DNA of 7,349 nt from an uncultured Lachnospiraceae bacterium (lineage in GTDB: Bacteria; Bacillota; Clostridia; Lachnospirales; Lachnospiraceae), in NCBI GenBank assembly GCA_934434905.1, contig CAKSAI010000156.1, positions 1-7,349 of the forward strand. Reading direction: 5' to 3'. Shown in pieces: positions 7,028-7,349 of this stretch. The notes under the pieces are model-generated. The model saw nothing but the letters and a program-made list of their open reading frames with translations. It ran no database searches and had not been told where the DNA came from. A program made the translations under genes and the position numbers. Each line of letters begins with the position of its first letter. Positions within the stretch are counted from its first letter, which is position 1.

Positions 7028-7314
7028 CATAGTTTGCCAATGAACAGCCGGGGAATCCTGCCGTAAGTACAGGTGCGACTTTCGCGAGCCGTACAGGGAC
7101 TTTGTCTTACGGGAACTGAAAATAGCAGCAAAATTTCCGCATTCCAAGCGGAAATTCTAGACGGGTAGATGTTTGAGGAAAATAGGCATCAAGCCTATTT
7201 TCTGAGTTGCCCGCGGCTGCTATTTTCGGTTTCCGAAGACTTAGTCCCTGTTGGCGCAGCATCTGGAGCACTGGTACTTACTGCAGGATTCTCCGGCGTC
7301 TATTTCAAACTATG
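7028..7314 (+). ncRNA. Putative structured noncoding RNA / long imperfect inverted repeat, family unassigned
   Basis: This 287-nt stretch folds on itself almost completely. From outside inward: 7028-7036 pairs with 7306-7314 (9 perfect pairs); 7047-7070 with 7274-7297 (22 Watson-Crick, one G-U, one mismatch); 7072-7076 with 7268-7272; an internal loop in which 7075-7078 could alternatively pair with 7082-7085; 7088-7090 with 7253-7255; 7093-7129 with 7216-7251 (34 pairs, a T-T double mismatch and one bulged A). The rod ends in a junction with two arms: hairpin 7132-7140/7148-7156, and stem 7162-7168/7207-7213 enclosing hairpin 7178-7187/7193-7202. Read as + strand RNA it has G-U pairs at 7052, 7072, 7113, 7117, 7166 and 7168 and no A-C mismatch. 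No open frame of note covers it. Alternatives are a MITE-like palindrome, a raiA-class RNA, or a 6S-like RNA; I cannot choose between them by eye. Confidence 0.5.
7178..7202 (+). terminator. Terminator-like hairpin inside the structured region
   Basis: A perfect 10-bp stem, GAAAATAGGC with GCCTATTTTC, closes a 5-nt ATCAA loop. The A-rich 5' side and T-rich 3' side resemble a bidirectional intrinsic terminator, which could end mscS transcription. The T run is only four bases, lies within the stem and is interrupted by C, and the hairpin also fits neatly as an arm of the larger fold. I therefore consider the terminator role possible but not preferred. Confidence 0.25.
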
Positions 7315-7349
7315 TAACAGTTCAGCCCACGCCCATTACTCTGTATAAG
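7315..7349. other. Trailing sequence, nothing recognised
   Basis: The 35 bases after the inverted repeat show no start codon with a ribosome site, no T-rich terminator and no convincing promoter hexamers. The window ends here, so whatever lies downstream of the structured element cannot be judged. Confidence 0.5.

Noticed and set aside
6902..7147. An 81-codon minus-strand open frame spanning the mscS end and part of the inverted repeat
   Set aside because: It lacks a convincing ribosome site, overlaps a well-supported gene, and its sequence in the repeat is explained by helix pairing.
7028..7314. CRISPR array, insertion sequence or group II intron as explanation of the repeat region
   Set aside because: There are no direct repeats with spacers, no transposase or reverse transcriptase frame, and no clear target-site duplication at the ends.
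6992..7322. AACTGTTA (6992-6999) and TAACAGTT (7315-7322) as an outermost arm of the inverted repeat
   Set aside because: The left copy lies in the mscS coding sequence and is separated by 28 nt from the next helix. An 8-base match in this much sequence is easily chance.

Overview
The window comes from a Gram-positive anaerobe of the Clostridia, most likely a Lachnospiraceae-type gut bacterium. Three things support this: strong AGGAGG-like ribosome binding sites, moderate GC content, and protein sequences (a short ACT-domain SerA, a SerC-SerA-DUF1015 cluster, an IlvB with an NNHVLGMVRQWQ motif) that resemble that group. This placement is a judgement from sequence style, not a database result. 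All recognised genes lie on the + strand.

Positions 1-2456 carry branched-chain amino acid genes: the 3' part of ilvD (dihydroxy-acid dehydratase, cut by the window edge), then a complete ilvB-type acetolactate synthase catalytic subunit 26 nt downstream. No small regulatory subunit (ilvN) follows. After 48 nt comes a tightly packed serine module, 2505-6055: serC (phosphoserine aminotransferase), serA (phosphoglycerate dehydrogenase, overlapping the serC stop by 1 nt) and a DUF1015 protein whose ATG directly follows the serA stop. SerA and SerC convert 3-phosphoglycerate to O-phosphoserine. The DUF1015 protein carries a DGHHR motif like that of ParB/SerK-fold serine kinases, so it probably acts on the serine/phosphoserine pair. 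No phosphoserine phosphatase is present here. The five genes are plausibly one amino-acid operon.

After 52 nt comes an MscS-family mechanosensitive channel (6108-7013), possibly read from its own promoter.

The last 336 nt hold no gene I can support, but most of it (7028-7314) forms an elaborate imperfect inverted repeat. It reads as a long base-paired rod closing on a junction with two further helices. The departures from perfect complementarity include six G-U pairs and no A-C mismatch when read as + strand RNA, which suggests a structured noncoding RNA transcribed rightward. A TGA-TACTAT extended -10 sequence sits just before it. This is the most novel-looking part of the window. Its family cannot be assigned with confidence from sequence inspection alone.
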